Shown here: piece after piece, positions 1 to 5,908 of the stretch | Position numbering within the stretch: position 1 is the first letter of the stretch | Layout of the letters: the number at the start of each line of letters is the position of its first letter | NCBI GenBank assembly: GCA_017444545.1 | Contig: JAFSWJ010000104.1 | Coordinates: 1 to 6,214, forward strand | Origin: Lachnospiraceae bacterium | GTDB taxonomy: Bacteria > Bacillota > Clostridia > Lachnospirales > Lachnospiraceae | DNA length: 6,214 bases | Direction of reading: 5' to 3' | The notes under the pieces: generated by a model | Database searches by the model: none | Seen by the model: only the letters and a program-made list of their open reading frames with translations | Told to the model about the DNA's origin: nothing | Position numbers and translations under genes: made by a program

Positions 1-1163
1 ACCTCAATCTTTGCCCTGTGTGATATATCTGAAATGTAAAGATTTTTTGTGATCCCCGAAAAATCCGCTTTTTCGGGATCAAAAGAAGATACCGCTCCCA
101 TTTTCTGAAGGGTTTCTTTCAGATCACTGCATGTCAGATCCATGGTAAACTTTGGAAGTCTCAGAGCATAGATCTTTGTTTCCTCAGCACCGGCCAGTCC
201 GGCAAGGAATTCATCTCTGTCTGAAGGTGAAAGCTTTTTGAAGGCATCAGGAGATGAAAGAGCCTCATCATCTTCAGAGAGGATGATATCCATTACGGCC
301 TCTCCATCCGCGTAGGGAAGTTCTATCCCCTTGAAGCCCTTTTCTTTGAGATATCTGAAATGTCCGTCGTGCATATTCATCATTTTCACGGTCCGGGTAC
401 CGTCTTTTGTCCTGAAGTCCATTTCAAAGGTGTCTGCGGCATCGAATTTGTTTTTCCATTCACCAAAGAAGTAGATGGCATTTATTATATCAAGCACGGT
501 TGAGCTGTCTGATGAGGACTGATAGTCGGGGATCAGATTGTCCGTATTTTTTTTCACCCATTTTGTTATGTCCGACGCGGCTTTGTCGGGATGGTTTTTG
601 AAATCCTCAAAGATCACTCCGGCATCCATCTTTTCCTCAAGCTTTGAGACAAAGGAGGGGTCTATGCCGTATTCCTTTTCAAAACTTTTGTCTATCCAGA
701 GCGAATTTGCGGCGGTAAGCTTTGCCCTGTCGCTGTCATAGCCCTTTGCAAGCTGCAGGTAGCTGTCCATGAAGGCATCGGTATCCGTGATGTTCAGCAC
801 AGCAGCAAGCTCATCATATGTACTTCCCTTTGCACCGGAAAGTGCCATGACAAGAGCACTTTCAATGCTGAAGGGAGAAAAAAACAGGTTCGAGCCGGTA
901 TTCTGCATATCAAAAAAGTCCCAGTTGAAAGCATTTACGGCTTCGAGCATGGACAGGTTTTGGGCAGGTTTTGCGGCAGGTGCCGGTGGAGTTTCCTTTT
1001 CCGGTTCCTCCTCAGGCGAAGGATCTGCCAAAGATGTGCTGCTTTCCAAAGAAGGATCCTTTAGCTCATAGCCTGCTCCGCCTTCTGCGCAGGCCGGCAG
1101 GAACACACATATGGATAATAAAACCAAGCATCCGGCTATTTTTTCAAGACTAATCCTTTTCAT
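1..1163 (-). CDS. Serpin-family protease inhibitor, predicted lipoprotein (3' end beyond the window)
   Basis: I translated this frame by hand; it stays open for 387 codons and runs off the left edge. The N-terminus is a lipoprotein signal: Lys2/Arg3, a hydrophobic stretch at about 9-22, and lipobox LPAC with Cys25 as the lipidated residue. A Pro/Glu/Ala/Ser-rich tether follows (about 28-69). The rest carries serpin landmarks in order: NLFFSPFSIESAL (92-104), AANSLW, a TKWVKKNT stretch, NAIYFFGEW (228-236), ELPY, LPKF (336-339), MGAVSSF (355-361), ADFSGI (366-371) and LYISDISHRAKIEV at the edge. In the family this last block lies just before the hinge and reactive-centre loop, so the loop and final strands are missing only because the window ends. 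Family knowledge: serpins inhibit serine or cysteine proteases by a suicide conformational change. Inference: it acts at the cell surface, perhaps against host or competitor proteases. The ATG at 1163 is chosen because AAGGAGG lies 6 bases upstream; an in-frame ATG at 1169 abuts that site and is unlikely. The start overlaps the end of rsmI by 14 bases. Confidence 0.93.
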   Translation of the reverse strand, partial: MKRISLEKIAGCLVLLSICVFLPACAEGGAGYELKDPSLESSTSLADPSPEEEPEKETPPAPAAKPAQNLSMLEAVNAFNWDFFDMQNTGSNLFFSPFSIESALVMALSGAKGSTYDELAAVLNITDTDAFMDSYLQLAKGYDSDRAKLTAANSLWIDKSFEKEYGIDPSFVSKLEEKMDAGVIFEDFKNHPDKAASDITKWVKKNTDNLIPDYQSSSDSSTVLDIINAIYFFGEWKNKFDAADTFEMDFRTKDGTRTVKMMNMHDGHFRYLKEKGFKGIELPYADGEAVMDIILSEDDEALSSPDAFKKLSPSDRDEFLAGLAGAEETKIYALRLPKFTMDLTCSDLKETLQKMGAVSSFDPEKADFSGITKNLYISDISHRAKIE

Positions 1164-2019
1164 CTTCATCCTCCTTCAGGAGCATATTGTAAATATCCCT
1201 TTTTGAAACTCCCCTGTCCCGTGCAACAAGTTTCATGGCTTCTTTTTTTTCTGTTCCGGAGGAGGTATAAAGTTTCATATGGTCGGATACGGACATATCC
1301 TTCCATTTCCTGCGGTCTTCCTCCAGGATGAGAGCGGGATCTTTTCCCTCTATAACGAGTACAAACTCACCTCTGGCTTCATTTTCCCCATAATAAGAGA
1401 CTGCGTTTTCAAGATCCATTCGCAGAACCTCTTCGTGAAGCTTTGTCAGCTCACGGCATATCGCTGCCCGTCTGTTTCCCAGAGCCCGGTGAAGGAGTTC
1501 AAGTGTCTCCTTCAGCCGGTGAGGTGCTTCATAAAAGATCATGGTCCTTGTTTCATCTTTGAGTTCGTCAAGTATCATGTTCCTTTCCTTTTTTTCGGAA
1601 GAAAGGAAACCCTCAAAAACAAATCTTTTTGTGGAAAGTCCGGAAAGGGTCAGGGCGGTGACAAAGGCAGCCGCTCCCGGCAGGGAGGTGACGCGGATCC
1701 CTTCATCTATGCAGCGTTCTACCATGACCTGACCGGGATCCGATATTGCGGGTGTGCCGGCATCGGTCACAAGGGCGATGTTTTTCCCCGAAAGGAGCTC
1801 TTTTATGAGAACTTCTGCCTTATCGTATTTATTATGCTCATGATAGCTTGTGAGTTTTCCCTGTATGCCGAAGTGATTGAGAAGTTTCAGGGTATTTCTT
1901 GTATCTTCGGCTGCGATCAGGTCAGCACTTTCGAGGGTTTCGATAACCCTTTTTGTCATATCTTCAAGGTTGCCTATCGGGGTGGCGCACAGAAACAGGG
2001 TGCCTTTTTCAATAGCCAT
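1150..2019 (-). CDS. rsmI: 16S rRNA (cytidine(1402)-2'-O)-methyltransferase RsmI
   Basis: This 289-residue protein is full length for RsmI (YabC/YraL), a cytoplasmic enzyme that uses SAM to 2'-O-methylate C1402 in the decoding centre of 16S rRNA. Motifs of the tetrapyrrole-methylase fold appear in the RsmI order: LFLCATPIGNLEDMT (8-22), IAAEDTRNT (35-43), LVTDAGTPAISDPG (83-96), SLPGAAAFVTAL (112-123), FYEAPHRL (162-169) and CRELTKLHEE (188-197). The C-terminus has the family's small helical end (VSKRDIYNMLLK) and then a very acidic tail. The usual GFLP motif reads GFLS here (137-140), a mild variation. The ATG overlaps the end of the methyltransferase gene upstream by 11 bases. GGAGGAG lies upstream but 13-15 bases from the start, longer than ideal, so translational coupling may contribute. 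Placement after yabB matches B. subtilis, where yazA sits between them. Confidence 0.97.
   Translation of the reverse strand: MAIEKGTLFLCATPIGNLEDMTKRVIETLESADLIAAEDTRNTLKLLNHFGIQGKLTSYHEHNKYDKAEVLIKELLSGKNIALVTDAGTPAISDPGQVMVERCIDEGIRVTSLPGAAAFVTALTLSGLSTKRFVFEGFLSSEKKERNMILDELKDETRTMIFYEAPHRLKETLELLHRALGNRRAAICRELTKLHEEVLRMDLENAVSYYGENEARGEFVLVIEGKDPALILEEDRRKWKDMSVSDHMKLYTSSGTEKKEAMKLVARDRGVSKRDIYNMLLKEDEDEKD
1170..1176 (-). promoter_or_regulatory. Ribosome binding site of the serpin gene, inside rsmI
   Basis: The minus strand reads AAGGAGG followed by a 6-base spacer (ATGAAG) and the ATG at 1163. It is the best Shine-Dalgarno match among the starts in this window. It lies in the rsmI codons for the acidic RsmI tail (Lys-Glu-Asp), so the two genes share sequence. 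This favours 1163 over the ATG at 1169, which directly touches the site. Confidence 0.8.
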
Positions 2020-2755
2020 ATATACCGGTGATCTCCTCCGTATATTTTCCGTCCGGTCCGTATATGATGAGGGGCTTTTCGACTGTCAGGTTTGCCCCGC
2101 CGTTTTTCCTGCCCTCCAAAAGGACCATGACAGGCTCCTTTTCAACTGAGGGATAGACAAGCTTCATCCTTTTCGGTTCGATCCTGTGGTGTCTCATGGT
2201 CTCGACCGCATCGACCAGCCGGGAGGGTCTGTGGACCATGCAAAAGATCCCGCCGTCCTTCAGCGCATGGGAGGCAGCCTTTACCACATCCGAAAGGCTG
2301 CACAAAAGTTCATGCTTTGCTATCGCTATGCTTTCGTCAGGGTTGCGGAGTCCGGAACCCTTTACCATGTAGGGCGGGTTTGAGGTCACAACATCAAAAG
2401 AAGCAGAGGGAAAAAGCCGGTCTGCTTCTTTTATATCACCTTTTATGATATCGATCCTGGATCCGAGGCAGTTCAGATCAACGCTCCTTGATGCCATATC
2501 CGCAAACTTTTCCTGTATCTCAAGACCGGTCAGGTGACCGGCCTTTGTCTTGGCACTTAAGAGTATGGGGATGATCCCTGTTCCCGTACCAAGGTCAAGG
2601 ACGAGGCTTTGATCCGGAACGGTGGCAAAACCCGTCAGCAGGACTGCATCCATCCCGAAACAAAAGGAGGACGGATCCTGTATGATGGAAAGACCGTTTC
2701 TTTCCAGATCATCGATCCTCTCGCCGTTTTTGAGGAGGTTTTTTTCAGTCATCAT
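2009..2755 (-). CDS. yabB: YabB/TrmN6-type tRNA (adenine-N6)-methyltransferase
   Basis: This is a 248-residue class I SAM-dependent methyltransferase. Numbered from the ATG at 2755, it has the family opening ERIDDLERNGLSIIQ (12-26) and FGMDAVLLTGFA (33-44), SAM motif I DLGTGTG (54-60), the acidic residue after strand 2 (GLEI, 77-80), GDI (106-108) and the catalytic NPPY (126-129) typical of N6-adenine methyltransferases. Characterised relatives such as E. coli YfiC/TrmN6 methylate A37 of tRNA1(Val); the exact tRNA target here is inferred. The frame stays open upstream to a TTG at 2797, but that would overlap ricT by 53 bases and add residues unlike the family. The tandem ATGATG at 2755/2752 is better, with GGAAGG 10 bases upstream of the first ATG. 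The start overlaps the ricT stop by 11 bases. B. subtilis has yabA before this gene; it is absent here. Confidence 0.93.
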   Translation of the reverse strand: MMTEKNLLKNGERIDDLERNGLSIIQDPSSFCFGMDAVLLTGFATVPDQSLVLDLGTGTGIIPILLSAKTKAGHLTGLEIQEKFADMASRSVDLNCLGSRIDIIKGDIKEADRLFPSASFDVVTSNPPYMVKGSGLRNPDESIAIAKHELLCSLSDVVKAASHALKDGGIFCMVHRPSRLVDAVETMRHHRIEPKRMKLVYPSVEKEPVMVLLEGRKNGGANLTVEKPLIIYGPDGKYTEEITGIYGY

Positions 2756-3674
2756 CAAGTTTTGACCTTCCGTCCTCCTGCTTTTCAAGCTTTTCAAGCT
2801 CTTTCAGTTCATTTTCGGAAAGATCTTTTCCGTGATCTCCTCCCTTTTTGCCCTTTGGCCGTCTGGGTCTGAATCGGAGTTCTTTTGCGGGATACTCCCG
2901 GATTTCCTTTTCGTCGCCTTCATCCACTATTACCTTTACCAGCTGACGCAGCACATTGACGCTTTCAACCTGTCCGCGAAGTCCCTCGGGTGTGGTGACG
3001 GTATCTCCCAGTGCGGGAAGCTGTTTGTTCAGATACTCATAGGTATCCTCTTCATTTTTGAGGCAGCACATGAGTCTCCCGCAGACACCGGAGATCTTTG
3101 CGGGATTAAGGGAAAGATTCTGTTCCTTTGCCATTTTTATGGAGACAGGCGCAAAATCAGAAAGATAAGCATGGCAGCACAGAACCCTGCCGCATATGCC
3201 CAGACCTCCCGTGATCTTGGTCTCGTCTCTGACACCGATCTGCCTCAGCTCTATCCTGGTGCGGAAAACGGATGCCAGGTCCTTTACCAGATCCCTGAAA
3301 TCAACCCTGCCGTCAGCAGTGAAATAAAAGAGCAGTTTGTTTCCGTCAAAGGTATACTCAGCCTCTACAAGCTTCATTTCAAGTTTGTGAGCATGGATCT
3401 TTTCCAGGCAGATGAGATAGGCATCCTTCTCTTTGTCCCGGTTCTTTCTTTCGGTCTCATCATCCTCGGGGGTGGCGATCCTTTTTACTTTTTTCAAAGG
3501 CTCCTTCACCTTTTCCTCGGGCATTTCCCTGATGTCCGATACGACCTTGCCATACTCGACACCTCTTGCCGTCTCTACGATGACATGGTCTCCTTTTTTG
3601 ATCTCAAGTTCACCGGGAGAGAAATAATAGATCTTTCCCGCAGTTCTGAACCTGACACATATGATCTTTGTCAT
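2745..3674 (-). CDS. ricT: RicT/YaaT, PSP1-domain regulator of RNA processing
   Basis: This 309-residue protein is a PSP1 C-terminal-domain protein of the RicT (YaaT) family. It opens with VRFRTAGKIYYF (7-18) and GDHVIVET (28-35), then VEYGKVV (39-45). The hallmark is a pair of cysteine motifs, CGRVLCC (161-167) and CGRLMCC (198-204), giving six cysteines. In B. subtilis, RicT with RicA and RicF (YmcA, YlbF) forms an iron-sulfur complex that works with RNase Y in mRNA maturation and affects biofilm formation, competence and sporulation; all the cysteines expected for cluster binding are present. Residues from about 260 form a basic then acidic charged tail (RPRRPKGKKGG, then Glu/Lys/Leu repeats) that is probably disordered or helical. 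Its ATG overlaps the holB stop in a 4-base ATGA (3674-3671). The nearest GGAG is about 14 bases upstream, so translation probably depends on coupling to holB. ricA and ricF are not in the window. Confidence 0.95.
   Translation of the reverse strand: MTKIICVRFRTAGKIYYFSPGELEIKKGDHVIVETARGVEYGKVVSDIREMPEEKVKEPLKKVKRIATPEDDETERKNRDKEKDAYLICLEKIHAHKLEMKLVEAEYTFDGNKLLFYFTADGRVDFRDLVKDLASVFRTRIELRQIGVRDETKITGGLGICGRVLCCHAYLSDFAPVSIKMAKEQNLSLNPAKISGVCGRLMCCLKNEEDTYEYLNKQLPALGDTVTTPEGLRGQVESVNVLRQLVKVIVDEGDEKEIREYPAKELRFRPRRPKGKKGGDHGKDLSENELKELEKLEKQEDGRSKLDDD
2766..2771 (-). promoter_or_regulatory. Probable ribosome binding site deciding the yabB start
   Basis: GGAAGG on the minus strand is 10 bases upstream of the ATG at 2755. 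A stronger-looking AGGAGG (2774-2779) lies 18 bases away, too far for that ATG in the usual view. The site supports 2755 over the far-upstream TTG at 2797, but the choice between the two adjacent ATGs (2755, 2752) is not certain. Confidence 0.5.
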
Positions 3675-4678
3675 ATTTTTATTACCGGCTCCGAAATGTC
3701 GAGCAGCAGCACATCCAGACCTGCTTCGGCATTCGCGTTTGATCTGAGCCTTCCTTTCAGTTCTTCTATGGATTTGATGACCCGGCCGATCTCATCATAG
3801 TCAGTCTGGCGGGCTTTCGATTCAATATACCCCGTTTCATCGATAAATGTCAACGAAGCACGGCCTTCCTGGGTCTTGAACATCAGTATATCTCTGTACA
3901 GATACAGTATGATGTCAAGGATCTGCAAAAGTCCGGTCTTGTCCGAAGCTGCTTCTTTTGCAAAGGCAAATATCTCGTTTGAGGGAAGCTCCTTTGATCT
4001 TTTGATGAGCTTCAGAGTTTTGTCCAGATCTTCCCTGAAGGTATCCGAATGGAGAAACCGGGCGGCAGTTCCTATTGAGCCTCCTGAAAAAGCAGCGCAG
4101 ACAGAGGCCTCCTTTTCACCGGCACCCTCGTTTTTTATCAGGTAATCCTTTACGACGCCGTCCGGCAGGGGGACAGTGGAAAGACAGGTGCACCTTGACC
4201 GGACTGTCGGCAGCAGAAACGAGAGGTTGTCGGTGATGAGGATGGTGACAGCATATGACGGCGGCTCTTCTATGCTTTTCAGCAGCGCATTCTGGGCCTG
4301 AGGTGTCATCATCTCGCAGTCGGGTATGATATATACCTTTCTTCCCTTGTAATATGGTTTTATCAGGATATCTGATACGAGGTGGTCCCTGATATCTTCC
4401 ACGGAGATGGTGGCAGGCTTTTCATGGGGCACTGTGATGAGATCAGGATGATTGCCGGACATTACCATTTTGCAGGAACGGCAGATGCCGCAGGGTATTT
4501 CTTCTTTGGAGGTGCAAAGCAGGGAGGCGCCAAAAAGCCGGGCCAGAGTTTTCCGCCCGCTCCCCTTCATTCCCGAAAGGATATAGGCATGTCCGGCACG
4601 GCCGTTTTTTGCAGCATCGGCAAAGTAATCTTTTATTCTTTCCTGCCCCACGAAATCGGCAAAAGAATTTATCTCCAT
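3671..4678 (-). CDS. holB: DNA polymerase III delta' subunit (clamp loader)
   Basis: This 335-residue protein is the delta' subunit of the clamp loader, which opens the beta sliding clamp on DNA during replication. It starts with the family opening FADFVGQERIKDYF (6-19). The P-loop region GMKGSGRKT (36-44) follows, then a four-cysteine zinc site (Cys55, 63, 66, 69), the NHPDL motif (76-80), and VYIIPDCEMMTPQAQNALLK (115-134), which is the Walker B/sensor region. The arginine-finger SRC motif is at 161-163. The P-loop has Arg42 where the Walker A lysine normally is, which is plausible because delta' need not hydrolyse ATP. The C-terminal part is helical, as in the oligomerising domain. The start has GGGAG 6 bases upstream. 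It follows yaaR by 18 bases, the only true spacer in the block, and overlaps ricT by 4. The same neighbours flank holB in B. subtilis. Confidence 0.95.
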   Translation of the reverse strand: MEINSFADFVGQERIKDYFADAAKNGRAGHAYILSGMKGSGRKTLARLFGASLLCTSKEEIPCGICRSCKMVMSGNHPDLITVPHEKPATISVEDIRDHLVSDILIKPYYKGRKVYIIPDCEMMTPQAQNALLKSIEEPPSYAVTILITDNLSFLLPTVRSRCTCLSTVPLPDGVVKDYLIKNEGAGEKEASVCAAFSGGSIGTAARFLHSDTFREDLDKTLKLIKRSKELPSNEIFAFAKEAASDKTGLLQILDIILYLYRDILMFKTQEGRASLTFIDETGYIESKARQTDYDEIGRVIKSIEELKGRLRSNANAEAGLDVLLLDISEPVIKI

Positions 4679-4688
4679 ATCATTCTCC

Positions 4689-4712
4689 CGACCTTTTCAC
4701 ATCAAAAGGTCG
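4689..4712 (-). promoter_or_regulatory. Perfect 9-bp inverted repeat at the yaaR stop, abutting the holB ribosome binding site
   Basis: The arms 4689-4697 and 4704-4712 are exact complements around a 6-base loop (4698-4703). On the transcript the hairpin reads CGACCUUUU, loop GAUGUG, AAAAGGUCG, and the next bases are GGAGAAUGAU before the holB AUG. The yaaR UGA lies at the junction of loop and 3' arm, so a ribosome finishing yaaR would melt the stem. No U-run follows, so it is not a rho-independent terminator. A role in coupling holB translation to yaaR is inference; the repeat itself is seen directly. Confidence 0.45.
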
Positions 4713-5137
4713 ATGAGGAGACCCCGGATCTCCCCTATCTTTGCAAGGATGGCCAGATTGTCGCTCTCGTCCTTCAAAAGCTCCTCGGCAAGTTCATCCA
4801 GGTTCTGGTCCACCAGATGGATGATCCCGTATACTCTGTGCCTTCCTTTTTTGTCCAGAAAGTTTTGTCTCGTGAACTTGTGGGAGCGGTTCAGGATCTC
4901 ATTCATGAAATCCTTGACCAGAGACCGGTATTTGCGCATATCCTTGATATCTTTTTTTTTGGATATCCTTTCGCCCTGGGCAGTGATCTCTCCCATGAGC
5001 GCAGAAAGTCTCTCCTGCAGTTCCGATTCCTCGATATTACTGATGAGGGCAAACCTGAAGGCATCATCTCCCTGCTGCACGGGGGCAGCCTCCTGGGACG
5101 GTGCTATGCTGTTTACATTATTAACCTTGATATCCAT
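4697..5137 (-). CDS. yaaR: YaaR family protein (DUF327), function unknown
   Basis: This 146-residue, mostly helical, charged protein matches the DUF327/YaaR family. Visible landmarks are an Ala/Pro/Gln-rich N-terminus (about 9-25), the helix [16 protein letters not shown] (67-82), the segment [26 protein letters not shown] (95-120, key residues Gly98, Tyr103, Val109, Leu113) and the terminal [12 protein letters not shown] (134-145). There is no signal peptide, membrane segment or enzyme motif, so it is probably cytoplasmic. Its biochemical role is not established in any relative I know of; constant placement just before holB hints at a link with replication or RNA metabolism, which is only context. 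The ATG lies 17 bases inside the end of the kinase gene and has only a weak Shine-Dalgarno match, so coupled translation is likely. A run of nine A residues on the transcript encodes Lys60-62. Confidence 0.92.
   Translation of the reverse strand: MDIKVNNVNSIAPSQEAAPVQQGDDAFRFALISNIEESELQERLSALMGEITAQGERISKKKDIKDMRKYRSLVKDFMNEILNRSHKFTRQNFLDKKGRHRVYGIIHLVDQNLDELAEELLKDESDNLAILAKIGEIRGLLIDLLM
4952..4960 (-). other. Run of nine A residues (transcript sense) inside yaaR
   Basis: Nine consecutive T on the plus strand give AAA AAA AAA in yaaR, encoding Lys60-62, followed by GATATC. Runs of this length are known from other bacteria to allow RNA polymerase slippage; whether it happens here is unknown. 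The uninterrupted frame already gives a full-length family match, so slippage is not needed to make the protein. Confidence 0.3.
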
Positions 5138-5708
5138 GGGCCAAATACTGCTCTATCTCTTTGAGACACTGTGACAGATCTTTGTTTTCAAATCTTTTTG
5201 TTATGCCGGCTTCGCCCAGCTCTTCTTCTGAAAAATCCTCGCTGTCAGACAGGAATCTCCTGCACATCTCCCGGTATTTCGGTTCGTTTTGGGATCTTTC
5301 GCGCCTGAGTGCCCGCTCCAGTCTTTCTCCATCTTCTACCTCTATATATATCGGCCTGACCCTGTCTTTTCCGAAATAGTCCTTCAGTTTAATAAAAGAT
5401 TCCGGCGTTCCTATGCCGAGCAGGTCTCCGTTCTTTTCATCAAGGCTCCCGTCGTCGACAGTGAAGTATCTCCAGGGACCCTCGGCAGTTTCATAGAGCC
5501 TTTCCTCGATTATCTTTCCTTCGGAGCGGATCTTTTCATATTCCTTTTCATCGACGAAGTGATAATCCGCACCGTCCTTTTCACCGTTTCTTAAAGGCCG
5601 GGTGGTATAGATGATGATCTTTTCAAGACCCGTGTTTTCGATGAGTCTTTTGTAGATACTGTCCTTTCCCGATGCACTTTTTCCCATCAGATAATAGATA
5701 TATCCCAT
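5121..5708 (-). CDS. Guanylate-kinase-like nucleoside monophosphate kinase
   Basis: This 195-residue protein has the guanylate kinase fold. The P-loop is GKSASGKDS (9-17), with Asp16 after the lysine where canonical Gmk has Ser, Thr or Gly. The nucleotide-monophosphate-binding segment [19 protein letters not shown] (34-52) keeps the family's TTR, GE and DYHF residues. A lid-like Arg-rich stretch [20 protein letters not shown] spans 132-151. The segment [16 protein letters not shown] (72-87) replaces the canonical Gmk 'GNxYGT' part, so the substrate could differ from GMP. Expected reaction: phosphate transfer from ATP to a nucleoside monophosphate in the cytoplasm. I withhold the symbol gmk because the sequence is divergent and a standard gmk may exist elsewhere in the genome. 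In B. subtilis the same slot holds tmk (thymidylate kinase). The start ATG has AGGA about 8 bases upstream and overlaps the decarboxylase frame by 22 bases. Confidence 0.85.
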   Translation of the reverse strand: MGYIYYLMGKSASGKDSIYKRLIENTGLEKIIIYTTRPLRNGEKDGADYHFVDEKEYEKIRSEGKIIEERLYETAEGPWRYFTVDDGSLDEKNGDLLGIGTPESFIKLKDYFGKDRVRPIYIEVEDGERLERALRRERSQNEPKYREMCRRFLSDSEDFSEEELGEAGITKRFENKDLSQCLKEIEQYLAHGYQG

Positions 5709-5908
5709 CCCTTTAATCCTATGATCCGCGCACCGTCCTCCATATATGAAAGGACAGCGTCTATACTCTCCTGCGATATGGTTTCTCCGGGCACTATGAC
5801 CGGTATGTCCGGAGGAAAGGCATATACAAAGGATGCCGAGGTCTGTCCGCGGGACTTTCTGATATCAATGCTCCTTTTGGGGGAGTTTTCCGCTTCGTAA
5901 ATATTCAT
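5687..5908 (-). CDS. Possible separately translated C-terminal decarboxylase fragment (73 residues)
   Basis: The second frame of the split decarboxylase has an ATG at 5908 with GAGGG 6 bases upstream, so a ribosome could in principle start here and make only the C-terminal piece. The product would begin MNIYEA and contain FPPDIPVIVPGE, part of the small C-terminal domain. I know of no family in which this domain is made alone, so a remnant of one broken gene is the likelier reading. The end overlaps the kinase start by 22 bases, so translation through this frame may matter for coupling the kinase. Confidence 0.3.
   Translation of the reverse strand: MNIYEAENSPKRSIDIRKSRGQTSASFVYAFPPDIPVIVPGETISQESIDAVLSYMEDGARIIGLKGWDISII

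Noticed and set aside
1164..1400. A dedicated promoter for the serpin inside the end of rsmI
   Set aside because: Only loose TATA-like matches (such as TTATAG near 1350) are visible, without a properly spaced -35 element, so I could not support one.
1279..2031. A 250-codon open frame on the plus strand, opposite rsmI
   Set aside because: It mirrors rsmI almost end to end and has no family-like motifs; the RsmI motifs on the other strand are unambiguous.
2756..2797. Upstream TTG start for the YabB-type methyltransferase at 2797
   Set aside because: It would overlap ricT by 53 bases and add 14 residues unlike the family. The ATG at 2755 has a spaced GGAAGG and gives the normal N-terminus.
2781..2800. 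Period-9 direct repeat (two copies of TTTTCAAGC, plus strand)
   Set aside because: It encodes the Leu-Glu-Lys repeats of the RicT charged tail and has only two copies, so it is explained by the protein sequence.
2832..3800. A 322-codon open frame on the plus strand, opposite ricT and the end of holB
   Set aside because: It lies antisense to well-conserved genes, its translation resembles no family I know, and it has no convincing ribosome binding site. Codon bias of the minus-strand genes explains the open frame.
4689..4712. Rho-independent terminator between yaaR and holB
   Set aside because: The stem is perfect but A/U-rich next to the loop, and no U-run follows on the transcript; the bases after it form the holB ribosome binding site.
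4382..5164. A 260-codon open frame on the plus strand, opposite holB and yaaR
   Set aside because: It is antisense across two real genes and their spacer, with no recognisable domain. It is a shadow of the coding strand.
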